Source: Caryophanales bacterium UBA6331 (GTDB lineage: Bacteria; Bacillota_I; Bacilli_A; RF39; UBA660). Taken from it: a stretch of DNA of 22,788 nt. The stretch's first letter is position 1. Each line of letters opens with the position of its first letter. A program made the translations under genes and the position numbers. The DNA lies in assembly GCA_002438065.1 (NCBI GenBank), contig DJSP01000012.1, positions 1-22,788 on the forward strand. The letters run 5' to 3'. The notes below the pieces were generated by a model. It was not told the origin of the DNA and searched no databases. It was given only the letters and a program-made list of their open reading frames with translations. Below are positions 1-6,863 of this stretch, in pieces.

Positions 1-2
1 TT

Positions 3-50
3 TATTATTTGGTTCCTGTTTTAGAAGAAATAATTAATGAGGTAGAATAA
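3..50 (+). CDS. C-terminal end of an upstream gene (partial)
   Basis: An open frame enters from the left edge and ends at TAA (48-50), encoding 15 residues ending in LEEIINEVE. It has the amphipathic, Glu-rich look of a protein C-terminus and is followed by a plausible intergenic gap. In many Firmicutes the gene before this abrB-tatD block is rsmI or a neighbour, but the tail is too short to identify. It could also be a chance open frame. Confidence 0.35.
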   Translation, partial: YYLVPVLEEIINEVE

Positions 51-79
51 AATTTTGAATTTATTGCAAACTAGTATTA

Positions 80-502
80 GTGGTATATGTGAATAATGAA
101 TATGTAAGAAAAATAGATGAATTAGGTAGAATTGTTGTGCCTAAAGAATTAAGAAATAATCTTAAAATACAAGATAATGAGAATGTACTTATAACACAAA
201 AAGATGATAATATTTGTATTTCTAAATATTCTTATTTGGAAAATTATAGTAAATTTTTGAATGATATTTGTACACTTTTTAATTTAGTTTATGGTTATGA
301 ATTTGTTATTAGAGATAAAGATAATGTTATATATTCCAATTATAAGAATTTTATTAATATTAGTTTAGATAGTCCAATTATTATTAATTCCATAAATATT
401 GGTGTTATTTCTATTTATGGAGATAATGTTACTTTGACTGATGTGAAACTTATTTCTGGTATAATATCTATATATTTTATGTATATAAATGTTAAAGGTT
501 AG
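80..502 (+). CDS. AbrB/SpoVT-family transition-state-type regulator
   Basis: A small DNA-binding regulator. Residues 8-30 (VRKIDELGRIVVPKELR and following) are the classic swapped-hairpin AbrB/MazE/SpoVT DNA-binding domain, and a Lys-Ser/Tyr-rich beta strand follows. Residues about 50-140 form a degenerate GAF-like sensor half as in SpoVT, but the 140-residue protein is about 40 residues shorter than SpoVT. Its position next to tatD matches abrB in Bacillus, where metG normally lies between them; metG is absent here. The start is uncertain: GTG at 80 and GTG at 89 are both in frame and neither has a clear SD. The targets cannot be read from the sequence. The family call is firm, and SpoVT-like fits better than AbrB proper because of the C-terminal half. 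Confidence 0.82.
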   Translation: MVYVNNEYVRKIDELGRIVVPKELRNNLKIQDNENVLITQKDDNICISKYSYLENYSKFLNDICTLFNLVYGYEFVIRDKDNVIYSNYKNFINISLDSPIIINSINIGVISIYGDNVTLTDVKLISGIISIYFMYINVKG

Positions 503-530
503 GTAAATGTTTGTATTTACCTTTTCTTTT
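501..530 (+). terminator. Intrinsic terminator after the AbrB-like gene
   Basis: Perfect 8-bp stem AGGTAAAT / ATTTACCT (501-508 and 515-522) with a 6-nt loop, followed by TTTCTTTT. The gene's TAG stop (500-502) is partly inside the stem. Confidence 0.85.
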
Positions 531-531
531 G

Positions 532-540
532 TGATATTAT
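532..540 (+). promoter_or_regulatory. Extended -10 promoter for tatD
   Basis: TGATATTAT (TGn plus TATTAT) directly follows the preceding terminator. A start site near 547 would leave a short leader carrying the GAGGAG SD at 548-553. No clear -35 is seen, as is normal for extended -10 promoters. Confidence 0.45.
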
Positions 541-561
541 CTTGTTTGAGGAGATGTTCTT

Positions 562-1308
562 ATGTTTACTGATACTCATTGTCATGTTTTATCTGATAAA
601 TTTTATGATCCTATGTATGTGATTGATAATTTAGAAAGAGATAATATTAGAAGAATTATTATAAATGGTTTTAATATTAAATCTAATTGTGAGGTAATGG
701 ATTTAATTAATAATAATAATGTTTATGGAGCACTTGGAATTCATCCAGATAACATATCTGATTTTAATGATGATGCGAAGGACTTTATTAATAAAAATAT
801 TAAAAATAAAAAGATAATTGCGATTGGAGAAATTGGGTTGGATTACTTTCATAATAAAGAAAATAAAAAGGATCAGTTAGAAATGCTTGATTATTTTCTT
901 GAGTTAGCTGAAAACAATAACTTGCCGGTGATAATTCATTCTAGAGAAGCTACTGGAGATTTACTTGAATTATTAAAGAAACATAAATGTAAAGGTATTA
1001 TACATTGTTTTTCTGGAAGTTTGGAGACGGCAAGAGAATATATCAAACTTGGATATAAACTTGGAATTGGTGGCGTTCTAACTTTTAGAAATTGTAATTT
1101 AAAAGATGTATTAAAAGAAATAGATTTAAAGTATATTTTACTTGAAACAGATAGTCCTTATTTAGCGCCTGTTCCGCTTAGAGGATTACCTAATGAACCA
1201 GTGAATCTTAATATTATTGCTGAATATTTATGTTCAATCTATAATGTTTCATTAGAAGAACTTGCTAATACCTTGGAAGACAATTTTAATGATGTTTTTA
1301 ATATATAG
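562..1308 (+). CDS. tatD: TatD-family metal-dependent deoxyribonuclease
   Basis: TatD hydrolases are metal-dependent (beta/alpha)8-barrel DNases with 3'-5' exonuclease activity, acting in the cytoplasm in DNA repair and turnover. The 248 residues match the family's usual length of about 255. Visible metal ligands are H6 and H8 in DTHCH, E90 in GEIGLDY, H126 in IIHSREA, H148 in HCFSG and D197 in ETDSPY, so the site is complete. The ATG at 562 has a GAGGAG SD 8 nt upstream. The gene is transcribed alone, with an extended -10 promoter before it and a terminator after it. Its position between an AbrB-type gene and a 3D-domain gene matches the Bacillus order (abrB-metS-tatD-yabE). YcfH/YabD is the same family under another name. 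Confidence 0.96.
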   Translation: MFTDTHCHVLSDKFYDPMYVIDNLERDNIRRIIINGFNIKSNCEVMDLINNNNVYGALGIHPDNISDFNDDAKDFINKNIKNKKIIAIGEIGLDYFHNKENKKDQLEMLDYFLELAENNNLPVIIHSREATGDLLELLKKHKCKGIIHCFSGSLETAREYIKLGYKLGIGGVLTFRNCNLKDVLKEIDLKYILLETDSPYLAPVPLRGLPNEPVNLNIIAEYLCSIYNVSLEELANTLEDNFNDVFNI

Positions 1309-1331
1309 TTCGATTTTATGGACTTTTTTTT
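1307..1331 (+). terminator. Intrinsic terminator after tatD
   Basis: AGTTC / GGACT stem (one G-U pair) at 1307-1311 and 1320-1324 with an 8-nt loop, then a run of T (1324-1331). It begins inside the tatD TAG stop codon. The stem is short, so strength is uncertain. Confidence 0.65.
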
Positions 1332-1338
1332 ATTCTTT

Positions 1339-1347
1339 TGTTATTAT
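1339..1347 (+). promoter_or_regulatory. Extended -10 promoter for the 3D-ksgA operon
   Basis: TGTTATTAT (TGn plus TATTAT) lies about 23 nt upstream of the TTG start and just before the AAGGTAGTGAT SD. It sits directly after the tatD terminator. Confidence 0.4.
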
Positions 1348-1369
1348 TTATTTAAGGTAGTGATATAAT

Positions 1370-1903
1370 TTGAAAAATAAAATTTTAGTAATTTTTGAAA
1401 TTTACACTTTAATTATTATAGTTCTTTTGGCTTCTAGTGTTTCAACTGGTAAAAAAGAAACTAAAATTGATAATGAAAGTATTAATAAAAATATAGATTT
1501 AATTGCGAAAGCTAAAAAAGAAGAAGAGTTTATTCAAAATGATATTTATACTCCAATTGATTATTTTAATGGATTTTTAACTGGATACGTTGCTAATTGT
1601 CCTTTGTGTGGTGGAACACTTGGGTGTAATGGTCAAAATGTTTTAGATGGTACAATTTATTATAATGATGTAGATTATGGTGAAGTTAGAATTGTTGCAT
1701 CTTCTAGTAATTTAAAGTGTGGTTCAATTGTTCAATTCAATTTAGATACTGTTTCTAATAAACCAATTACAGCAATCGTTCTTGATAGAGGTGTAACTGG
1801 TACTAATTTAGATTTATTAATGGAAAGCGAAGATGCGGCAATAAGATATGTTGGAGGAAGATTAATTTCTTATAGTGTCCTTAGAAATGGTTATAACAGA
1901 TAG
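1370..1903 (+). CDS. Membrane-anchored 3D-domain protein (RpfB/YabE-like C-terminus)
   Basis: An exported or membrane-anchored protein. Residues 4-24 are one hydrophobic segment, followed by a charged linker (27-60) and a double-psi beta-barrel 3D domain (about 65-175). The diagnostic stretch is IVLDRGVTGTNLDLLME (residues 136-152), with Asp at 139 and 148. Family members act on peptidoglycan as lytic transglycosylase-like or resuscitation factors. It lacks the DUF348 and G5 repeats of YabE/RpfB. Cys at 77, 80, 86 and 117 could form disulfides. The start is TTG at 1370, justified by the SD AAGGTAGTGAT just upstream; no ATG is available nearby. It lies 17 nt before ksgA and is probably cotranscribed. 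The rnmV gene usually found between yabE and ksgA is missing. Confidence 0.8.
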   Translation: MKNKILVIFEIYTLIIIVLLASSVSTGKKETKIDNESINKNIDLIAKAKKEEEFIQNDIYTPIDYFNGFLTGYVANCPLCGGTLGCNGQNVLDGTIYYNDVDYGEVRIVASSSNLKCGSIVQFNLDTVSNKPITAIVLDRGVTGTNLDLLMESEDAAIRYVGGRLISYSVLRNGYNR

Positions 1904-1920
1904 ATTTTTAGGAGGTTTTT

Positions 1921-2697
1921 ATGATTGATCATAAATTTAAAAAACAATATGGTCAAAATTTTTTAATGGATAAAAATATTTTAAATAAAATTTGTGATAG
2001 TATTAATCCCAATAAGAATGATTTGATTATTGAAATCGGCCCTGGTAGTGGTAATTTAACTAAAAGGTTAAAAGAGTATGAAGCAAATTTGGTGTGTTTT
2101 GAAATTGATAAATCATTAGATAAATATTTAAGTTTATTAGAAGATGATAAGACAAAAATTGTTTATGAAGATTTTATGAATGTGAATTTAGAAGAATTTG
2201 TAAAAAATTATAATTATGAAAATATTTATGTAATCGCTAATATTCCTTATTACATAACTACCCCTATAATTGAAAAAATAACCTTTTCTAATATTAAGGT
2301 TAATTCTCTTTTATTAATGGTTCAAAAAGAGGTTGCTGATAGACTATCTAGTGATAATGGAAATAAAGAATATGGGTATATAACAGTTTTATTAAATGCT
2401 TTTTATGATATTAATAAACTATTTAATGTTAATAGAAATTCTTTTTATCCGGTACCTAATGTGGATAGTGCTATTATTAAATTAGATAGTAAGAAATGTA
2501 ATATTCTAAATTTTGAAAAATTTAATAAGTTAATTAAAAATGCTTTTAGATTTAAAAGAAAGACTTTAAAAAATAATTTGGTTGGTTATGATTTGGATTT
2601 AATAAATAATATATTAGGAGAATATGGTTATTCTTTATCAAATAGAGCAGAAGATATACCAGTAGATGTTTATATTGGTTTTGCTAATAAATTATAA
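1921..2697 (+). CDS. rsmA: 16S rRNA (adenine1518-N6/adenine1519-N6)-dimethyltransferase KsgA/RsmA
   Basis: Dimethylates two adjacent adenosines in the 3'-terminal helix-45 loop of 16S rRNA during late 30S assembly. The N-terminal signature FKKQYGQNFLMD is at residues 6-17, the SAM-binding loop EIGPGSGNLT at 38-47, the acidic residue of motif II at E61 and D63, and the catalytic motif NIPYY at 107-111. The C-terminal helical domain includes FYPVPNVDSA. At 258 residues it is slightly short but complete. The ATG has a TAGGAGG SD 7-8 nt upstream. It is the second gene of the 3D-ksgA operon and converges on the HTH gene across a shared hairpin at 2705-2726. Confidence 0.97.
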   Translation: MIDHKFKKQYGQNFLMDKNILNKICDSINPNKNDLIIEIGPGSGNLTKRLKEYEANLVCFEIDKSLDKYLSLLEDDKTKIVYEDFMNVNLEEFVKNYNYENIYVIANIPYYITTPIIEKITFSNIKVNSLLLMVQKEVADRLSSDNGNKEYGYITVLLNAFYDINKLFNVNRNSFYPVPNVDSAIIKLDSKKCNILNFEKFNKLIKNAFRFKRKTLKNNLVGYDLDLINNILGEYGYSLSNRAEDIPVDVYIGFANKL

Positions 2698-2704
2698 TAA
2701 ATAA

Positions 2705-2726
2705 AAAAATCAGTTTCCTGACTTTT
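2705..2726. terminator. Shared terminator hairpin for ksgA and the convergent HTH gene
   Basis: Stem AAAAATCAG / CTGACTTTT with a 4-nt loop. Read on the minus strand it is a continuous 9-bp stem (one G-U) closed by a GAAA tetraloop and followed by U7. On the plus strand there is one A-C mismatch. The UGA stop of the minus-strand gene is inside the stem. It probably ends both transcripts, better on the minus strand. Confidence 0.75.
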
Positions 2727-2982
2727 CTTCAAATAAATGTGCTTTATTATGCTTTCTAACTGGCAATACTTTGCTAGTTTTTTGTGTTGCATCATATAAT
2801 TTCTTTAAATCAGCAATATCTTTGTTTACCTGATCAATACTTAAATGTAATTCTTCTGCTTGTTTTACTATCGTGTAACCTAAAGCCCGTGTTTTAATTA
2901 TATATATTTGTCTTTCGTTTAAATTTCCTTCATCAATAAATGCCTCAACAACTGCTTTTGTCCAAAAAACTTGTTTGGTCAT
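2710..2982 (-). CDS. Small HTH protein (sigma-70 region 4-like)
   Basis: A 90-residue protein with a predicted helix-turn-helix at about residues 21-63: LNERQIYIIKTRALGYTIVK, then AEELHLSIDQVNKDIADLKK. The spacing resembles sigma-70 region 4 or LuxR/phage HTH domains. The basic C-terminal tail (RKHNKAH) could contact DNA. No dimerisation or ligand domain is visible. The start is secure: AGGTGAT lies 3 nt before the ATG. It is transcribed alone, convergent with ksgA. Such single-domain proteins occur in phage and in reduced Firmicutes genomes; I cannot name its target. Confidence 0.6.
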   Translation of the reverse strand: MTKQVFWTKAVVEAFIDEGNLNERQIYIIKTRALGYTIVKQAEELHLSIDQVNKDIADLKKLYDATQKTSKVLPVRKHNKAHLFEEKSGN

Positions 2983-3033
2983 TTAATCACCTAAAATTAA
3001 TTTTACTATGTTATAACAAATTTTTCAATAATT

Positions 3034-3429
3034 TTAAACAATTGTACTTTCTATTATATTTAGAAAATCTAATATTTCCGTATTTCTAAAAATTATAGTA
3101 TAGTTTTTGAAATTAGTGTTTTCGGGATTTATTAATTTTAAATCCATGTATTTATTATCTTCTTTGAAATAACATTCAATTGTAAAATAATTTTTAATAA
3201 AATATAATTTAGGTTGTTTTTTATTTTTATAGTAAGTTGCCTTTATGGTATTTACTATTTTATTTAACTCATTTTTGCTGAATGACTGTCTATTTACGTG
3301 GTATTTAAATTCATTATTTTTAACAGTTATATCAATATTACACCAAACGTCATTATTTGTTAATCCAATATCATTATTGGTAACGCTTATTTTTAAATCA
3401 TATTTTGTGTTTTTATAATCTAACATCAT
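3034..3429 (-). CDS. Uncharacterised protein, possibly WapI-immunity-like fold
   Basis: 131 residues, not recognised with confidence. It is beta-rich and soluble with no signal peptide. It has the pattern 'intro strand, DVWCNIDITVKN, SFSKNELNKIVNTI helix, strand with FTIECYF, final helix ILDFLNIIEST', which loosely resembles WapI-type immunity proteins. No toxin gene lies next to it, so that role is a weak guess. The start ATG at 3429 has an AAGGAG SD 8 nt upstream; a second ATG follows immediately. Codon use and AT content look like its neighbours. Confidence 0.6.
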   Translation of the reverse strand: MMLDYKNTKYDLKISVTNNDIGLTNNDVWCNIDITVKNNEFKYHVNRQSFSKNELNKIVNTIKATYYKNKKQPKLYFIKNYFTIECYFKEDNKYMDLKLINPENTNFKNYTIIFRNTEILDFLNIIESTIV

Positions 3430-3510
3430 TTTACATACTCCTTTTTAATTACTTAAATATCATATCAAACTTATTATTTTGTTACTGTAGAAAAAGTGTA
3501 ATAAAAATAC

Positions 3511-3540
3511 AAAAAAGAAAATCCTCTATACGGAAGATTT
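3511..3540 (-). terminator. Intrinsic terminator after the cold-shock gene
   Basis: On the minus strand, AAATCTTC / GAGGATTT (8 bp, one G-U) flanks a 6-nt loop and is followed by TCTTTTTTG. It lies 3 nt past the end of the csp coding sequence. Confidence 0.8.
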
Positions 3541-3543
3541 AAT

Positions 3544-3777
3544 TTAAATTACGATTTGTTCATTTATAGACATAACACTGCTTAAAGATACAACGTTTTT
3601 GGCTTGTAATCCTTTATTAGTTCTTATTAATTCAAACTCAACACTTTCACCTTCTGCTAGTGTTTTATATCCTTTCATATTAATTGCTGAATAATGGACG
3701 AAAATATCCTCAGCATCATTGTATTCTAAGAAACCAAAACCTCTTTCATTATTAAACCACTTAACTCTACTTTTCAT
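3544..3777 (-). CDS. csp: Cold-shock domain protein (CspA family)
   Basis: A single-stranded nucleic-acid-binding cold-shock domain that acts as an RNA chaperone. RNP1 is ERGFGFLE (residues 11-18) and RNP2 is DIFVHYSAI (24-32), both with the expected aromatic residues; the beta-barrel ends near residue 66. It has 77 residues against the usual 65-70, the excess being a C-terminal tail (SSVMSINEQIVI). The SD AAGGAAGGAA lies 6 nt before the ATG. It is monocistronic, with its own terminator. A perfect 12-bp palindrome lies upstream, between the likely promoter and the SD, and could control it. The csp symbol is generic because these genes are usually multicopy. Confidence 0.93.
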   Translation of the reverse strand: MKSRVKWFNNERGFGFLEYNDAEDIFVHYSAINMKGYKTLAEGESVEFELIRTNKGLQAKNVVSLSSVMSINEQIVI

Positions 3778-3795
3778 ATTTCATTCCTTCCTTTT

Positions 3796-3807
3796 GTGCT
3801 GCAGCAC
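3796..3807. promoter_or_regulatory. Perfect palindrome GTGCTGCAGCAC upstream of csp
   Basis: A 12-bp perfect palindrome, unusually GC-rich for this window, just upstream of the csp SD (on the minus strand). As DNA it could bind a dimeric regulator; as RNA it would form a 4-bp hairpin with a UGCA loop in the leader. Its role is unknown. Confidence 0.4.
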
Positions 3808-3915
3808 GATATTATTATCTCAAATATGGTTAATTTTAAAGTGTAATGTTTATTCCAATTTAATGGTTGTTTTCTTTTATATTTATTTCAAAAAAGTGTA
3901 ATGAATATGTAAGAG

Positions 3916-3944
3916 TTAACTGCAAAAATAGACTTGTATATAAT
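3916..3944 (+). promoter_or_regulatory. Promoter for the DUF2179-like gene
   Basis: TTAACT, 17-nt spacer, perfect TATAAT (3939-3944). The expected start site near 3951 is almost at the GTG start codon (3953), so either the mRNA is leaderless or translation starts at a later codon. Confidence 0.55.
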
Positions 3945-3952
3945 GATTAAGT

Positions 3953-4312
3953 GTGATATTTTATAAATTAATTAATGTTGTTGATGATAATAATGAGAAA
4001 CTTATGATCTATGTTATAGCAGTAGTTAGTGGAATAGGTACTTTACTTGCGTTACATATTAGTAATAAATTTTCTAAAGATAGATTTTTTTTTAATATTA
4101 TACTTAATGATAATAAGAATATAATGATGAAATTTATAGTTTGGCTTAAAGAAAATAAGATTACTAATTTGACAACCGATGGATATACGAAGGACTGGAA
4201 AAAGACATTGGCAATAACTGCTTATGTTGAAACTAAGGAGCAAAGTAAGTTAATAGATGAATATATTAAAAATAGTAATGTTAAATTTAAAAGAATAATT
4301 GAAAAACAATAA
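3953..4312 (+). CDS. N-terminally short DUF2179/UPF0316-like membrane protein
   Basis: Residues 16-36 are one transmembrane helix ending in HISNKFSKD, followed by a soluble alpha/beta domain (about 45-119) with FNIILNDNK, MMKFIVWLKENKITNLTTDG and LAITAYVETKEQSKLIDEYI. This resembles the end of the membrane half plus the DUF2179 domain of UPF0316/YebE proteins. Those are about 170-180 residues with two or three helices, so roughly 60 N-terminal residues are absent here. No missing part is seen upstream in another frame. The start is uncertain: GTG 3953 (close to the predicted transcription start) or ATG 4004 (MIYVIAVVSG). The molecular function of the family is not established. The glyS promoter sits inside its 3' end. 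Confidence 0.6.
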   Translation: MIFYKLINVVDDNNEKLMIYVIAVVSGIGTLLALHISNKFSKDRFFFNIILNDNKNIMMKFIVWLKENKITNLTTDGYTKDWKKTLAITAYVETKEQSKLIDEYIKNSNVKFKRIIEKQ

Positions 4313-4327
4313 TAAATATAGTATAAT
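4299..4327 (+). promoter_or_regulatory. Promoter of glyS
   Basis: TTGAAA (4299-4304), 17-nt spacer, perfect TATAAT (4322-4327). The -35 lies inside the end of the preceding gene. The predicted start near 4334 fits the start of the T-box leader. Confidence 0.75.
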
Positions 4328-4333
4328 CTAAAT

Positions 4334-4458
4334 TGTTAAACGAGGACGGGTTTGGAAAGCCTATCAGTTATGAAATTAAAAGGGATTCTTATATAAGAAT
4401 AAATAGAGTGGAACCGCGGGAATTACTCGTCTCTATGTTATATTAGAATTTTTTTTTT
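4334..4458 (+). promoter_or_regulatory. Compact T-box leader (glycine type) of glyS
   Basis: The T-box core AGAGTGGAACCGCGGG is at 4405-4420. It folds as a textbook antiterminator: AGAG / CTCT (4405-4408 with 4431-4434), bulge UGGAACC, then GCGGG / CTCGT (4416-4420 with 4426-4430, two G-U). The bulge UGGA would pair with NCCA of a tRNA with U as discriminator base, as tRNA-Gly has. The region before the core is only about 70 nt, with hairpins at 4348-4362 (GGGUUU / AAGCCU, loop GGA) and 4385-4400. ACGAG (4340-4344) is complementary to CTCGT and could compete with the antiterminator. A T10 run (4449-4458) suggests transcription attenuation, but the hairpin before it (TCTA / TAGA) is weak. Confidence 0.85.
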
Positions 4459-4471
4459 GTTAGGAGGATTT

Positions 4472-5842
4472 ATGGAAGAGATTACAATGAAGGATATTGT
4501 TAATTTATGTAAACAATATGGTTATATTTACCAGGGAAGTGAAATTTATGGAGGTCTTGCAAATACGTGGGATTATGGTCCACTAGGAAGTGTCTTAAAG
4601 GATAATGTTAAGGCAACATGGAAAAAGAGATTTATTGAGGAAAGAGATAATGCTTATCAGGTTGATGCATCAATTTTAATGCACCCTAGAGTTTGGGAAG
4701 CATCTGGTCATGTTCAATCATTTAGTGATCCTTTAATAGATTGTAAGGGTTGTAAGAGTAGATATAGAGTTGATAATTTAATCGCTGATTATGATTCAAA
4801 TGTAGATGTTGATGCAATGACTGAACAAGAAATGATGGATTATATTAAATCTAATAAAGTTCCTTGTCCTAAATGTGGAAAAAGAGATTTTACAGATTTA
4901 AGAGATTTCAATTTGATGTTTAAGACTAATAGAGGTGTAGTTGTTGATAATCAAAGTTTGATTTATTTAAGACCTGAAAATGCGCAAGGAGAGTATGTTA
5001 ACTATTTGAATGTTAAGAGAACTAGTAGATGTACATTACCTTTTAGTATAGGTCAAGTTGGTAAAGCATTTAGAAATGAGATAACTCCTGGTAATTTTAC
5101 TTTTAGAACTATTGAATTTGAACAAATGGAGTATCAAACTTTTTGTAATCCGAAAGATGATCACGATTTATATTTGTATTTTAAAGATTATGCAAAAAAT
5201 TATTTTGTAGATTTAGGTATTCCTAGTGATATGCTTAGATTTCATGATCATGAAAAACTTGCTCATTATGCGAAAGAAGCATGTGATATCGAGTATAAAT
5301 TTCCATTTGGTTGGGGTGAAATAAATGGTACACATAATCGAACTAATTATGATTTATCTAGACATCAGGAATATAGTGGTGAAAAAATGGAATATGTTGA
5401 TCCTGTAACTAATGAGAAATTTATTCCTTACATTATTGAATCAACTGTTGGTGCTGATAGATTAGTTCTCGCATTATTATTTGATGGTTATAAGAGAGAA
5501 ACATTGGATGATGGTGAAATAAGAGAAGTTATGAGTTTACATCCAGCTCTTGCTCCATATAAAGTTGCTGTGTTACCTTTAATTAAAAAATATCATAGCG
5601 AAAAAGCAAAAGAAATTTATAGAACTCTAAGAAAAGAATTTAATTGTGATTATGATGAAGCTGGATCTATTGGTAAACGTTATAGAAGAGAAGATATTAT
5701 GGGAACTCCATGGTGTTTAACTGTTGATGATAATACATTAGAAAATGGCATTGTAACATTAAGAAATAGGGATACTATGGAACAAATTTCTTTAACTGTA
5801 GATGAAACAATCAAATATGTTCAAGAAAGAATTAAATTTTAG
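4472..5842 (+). CDS. glyS: Glycyl-tRNA synthetase, single-chain dimeric type
   Basis: Charges tRNA-Gly with glycine; class II synthetase of the eukaryote-like alpha2 type found in Mollicutes and many Bacilli, also called glyQS. Signatures include IYGGLANTWDYGPLGSVLKD (25-44), zinc-type Cys pairs C91/C94 and C132/C135, RPENAQGEYVNY (167-178), motif 2 FRNEITPGNFTFRTIEFEQME (200-220), GWGEINGTHNRTNYDL, motif 3 GADRLVLAL, and a C-terminal anticodon-binding domain (VAVLPLIKKYH to the end). It has 456 residues and is complete. I chose ATG 4472 over in-frame TTG 4457 because TAGGAGG lies just before 4472 and the upstream codons overlap the T tract and SD. Expression is controlled by the T-box leader. 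Confidence 0.97.
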   Translation: MEEITMKDIVNLCKQYGYIYQGSEIYGGLANTWDYGPLGSVLKDNVKATWKKRFIEERDNAYQVDASILMHPRVWEASGHVQSFSDPLIDCKGCKSRYRVDNLIADYDSNVDVDAMTEQEMMDYIKSNKVPCPKCGKRDFTDLRDFNLMFKTNRGVVVDNQSLIYLRPENAQGEYVNYLNVKRTSRCTLPFSIGQVGKAFRNEITPGNFTFRTIEFEQMEYQTFCNPKDDHDLYLYFKDYAKNYFVDLGIPSDMLRFHDHEKLAHYAKEACDIEYKFPFGWGEINGTHNRTNYDLSRHQEYSGEKMEYVDPVTNEKFIPYIIESTVGADRLVLALLFDGYKRETLDDGEIREVMSLHPALAPYKVAVLPLIKKYHSEKAKEIYRTLRKEFNCDYDEAGSIGKRYRREDIMGTPWCLTVDDNTLENGIVTLRNRDTMEQISLTVDETIKYVQERIKF

Positions 5843-5848
5843 AAATTT

Positions 5849-5873
5849 AGACTAGAAATGGTCTTTTTCTTTT
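5849..5873 (+). terminator. Intrinsic terminator of glyS
   Basis: AGACTA / TGGTCT (6 bp, one G-U) with a GAAA tetraloop, then TTTTTCTTTT. Confidence 0.85.
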
Positions 5874-5937
5874 GATTTTAGATTATTAATCTTGGTTTCG
5901 TGCAAATTAGTTGATTTTTATTAAAATTATGATATAT

Positions 5938-5976
5938 AAAAACTGATATAAATATTTTATAATATCAGATTTTTTC
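5938..5976. terminator. Bidirectional hairpin between glyS and mscS
   Basis: CTGATAT / ATATCAG (5943-5949 with 5962-5968), extended by A-runs and T-runs on both sides. T-rich tracts follow on either strand, and it lies 2-3 nt past the mscS stop. It most likely ends mscS transcription and backs up the glyS terminator. Confidence 0.7.
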
Positions 5977-5978
5977 TT

Positions 5979-6773
5979 TTATTTTTGATGTATATCAAGT
6001 TGTGGATAGGGTATTTCAATATGATTTTTATCAAACGCTAATTTAATATTTTCCATAAAATACCATTTAGCATTCCAGTAATCTTTTGTATTTACCCATA
6101 CTTTTACAGCATATATTAAAGAACTATCATCCATTTTGTCTAAAGAAATAATAACATTTTCTTTGTCTATTGCGTAATCTGATTTTTGAATTATTTCAGA
6201 AATTACTTTTTTGACTTTTTTTACATCGTCATTATATGAAGTTGAAAATTCTAAATCTAATCTTCTTTTTTCATTAGCGGTATAATTTATTATTGAACTA
6301 TTTGATAAAATTCCATTAGGAATTTCTATTATTTTATTATCATATGTTTCTAAAGTTGTATAAAATATGTTTATATTTTTAACAGTTCCCTCATCATTTA
6401 AAACTTCGATGTAATCTCCTAATTTAAAAGGTTTAAAAATTATTAGCATTAGACCACCTGCAAAATTAGATAAACCACCTTGTAATGCAAGACCTATTGC
6501 AATACCACATGATCCTAAAATAGTAAAAAATGTTGTTGTTGGAATTCCTACAATAGATGCAGCAATAATAAATAAAATAGATTTAATAACAATATTTATT
6601 ATATTTATAATAAAATCTTTAACAGTAGGTTCTAATTTTAGTAACTTGTTTTTTTGAAGATGCTTGGTATAATAATTTGTTAATTTAAAACCAATATAAA
6701 TAAATATAATTGCTATTAATAGATAAATACTTTTATCATATATTTTTTCTAATATTTCTTTTAATTTTTCCAT
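5979..6773 (-). CDS. mscS: MscS-family small-conductance mechanosensitive channel
   Basis: An inner-membrane channel that opens under hypo-osmotic tension. It has 264 residues with three hydrophobic segments (about 15-34, 54-76 and 80-113). The last is the pore helix, with the Gly/Ala-rich run GSCGIAIGLALQGGLSNFAGG (88-108), followed by the kinked KPFKLGDYIEV and the beta domain (EGTVKNINIFYTTLETYDN, IEIPNGILSNSSIINYT). The C-terminal alpha/beta cage domain ends in IEIPYPQLDIH. The length fits E. coli MscS (286). The SD AAGGAAG is 11 nt before the ATG, a little far. An extended -10 (TGATAAAAT) is visible upstream. It is monocistronic and divergent from the PF06541 gene. YggB/YkuT-type paralogues cannot be told apart here. 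Confidence 0.95.
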   Translation of the reverse strand: MEKLKEILEKIYDKSIYLLIAIIFIYIGFKLTNYYTKHLQKNKLLKLEPTVKDFIINIINIVIKSILFIIAASIVGIPTTTFFTILGSCGIAIGLALQGGLSNFAGGLMLIIFKPFKLGDYIEVLNDEGTVKNINIFYTTLETYDNKIIEIPNGILSNSSIINYTANEKRRLDLEFSTSYNDDVKKVKKVISEIIQKSDYAIDKENVIISLDKMDDSSLIYAVKVWVNTKDYWNAKWYFMENIKLAFDKNHIEIPYPQLDIHQK

Positions 6774-6863
6774 AATTTATAATACTTCCTTTACATTTAT
6801 TATTTTATCACAAATTCTTATTATAATAATATAATAATTACGCAATATATAATTGGTGATATT

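Noticed and set aside
3034..3429. Toxin-immunity role for the 131-residue protein
   Set aside because: Only a loose fold-pattern resemblance and no toxin gene nearby; kept as uncharacterised.
3719..3901. 60-codon plus-strand open frame
   Set aside because: Antisense to csp and its promoter; no SD and no recognisable protein.
4052..4243. 63-codon minus-strand open frame
   Set aside because: Shadow of the DUF2179-like gene; no SD.
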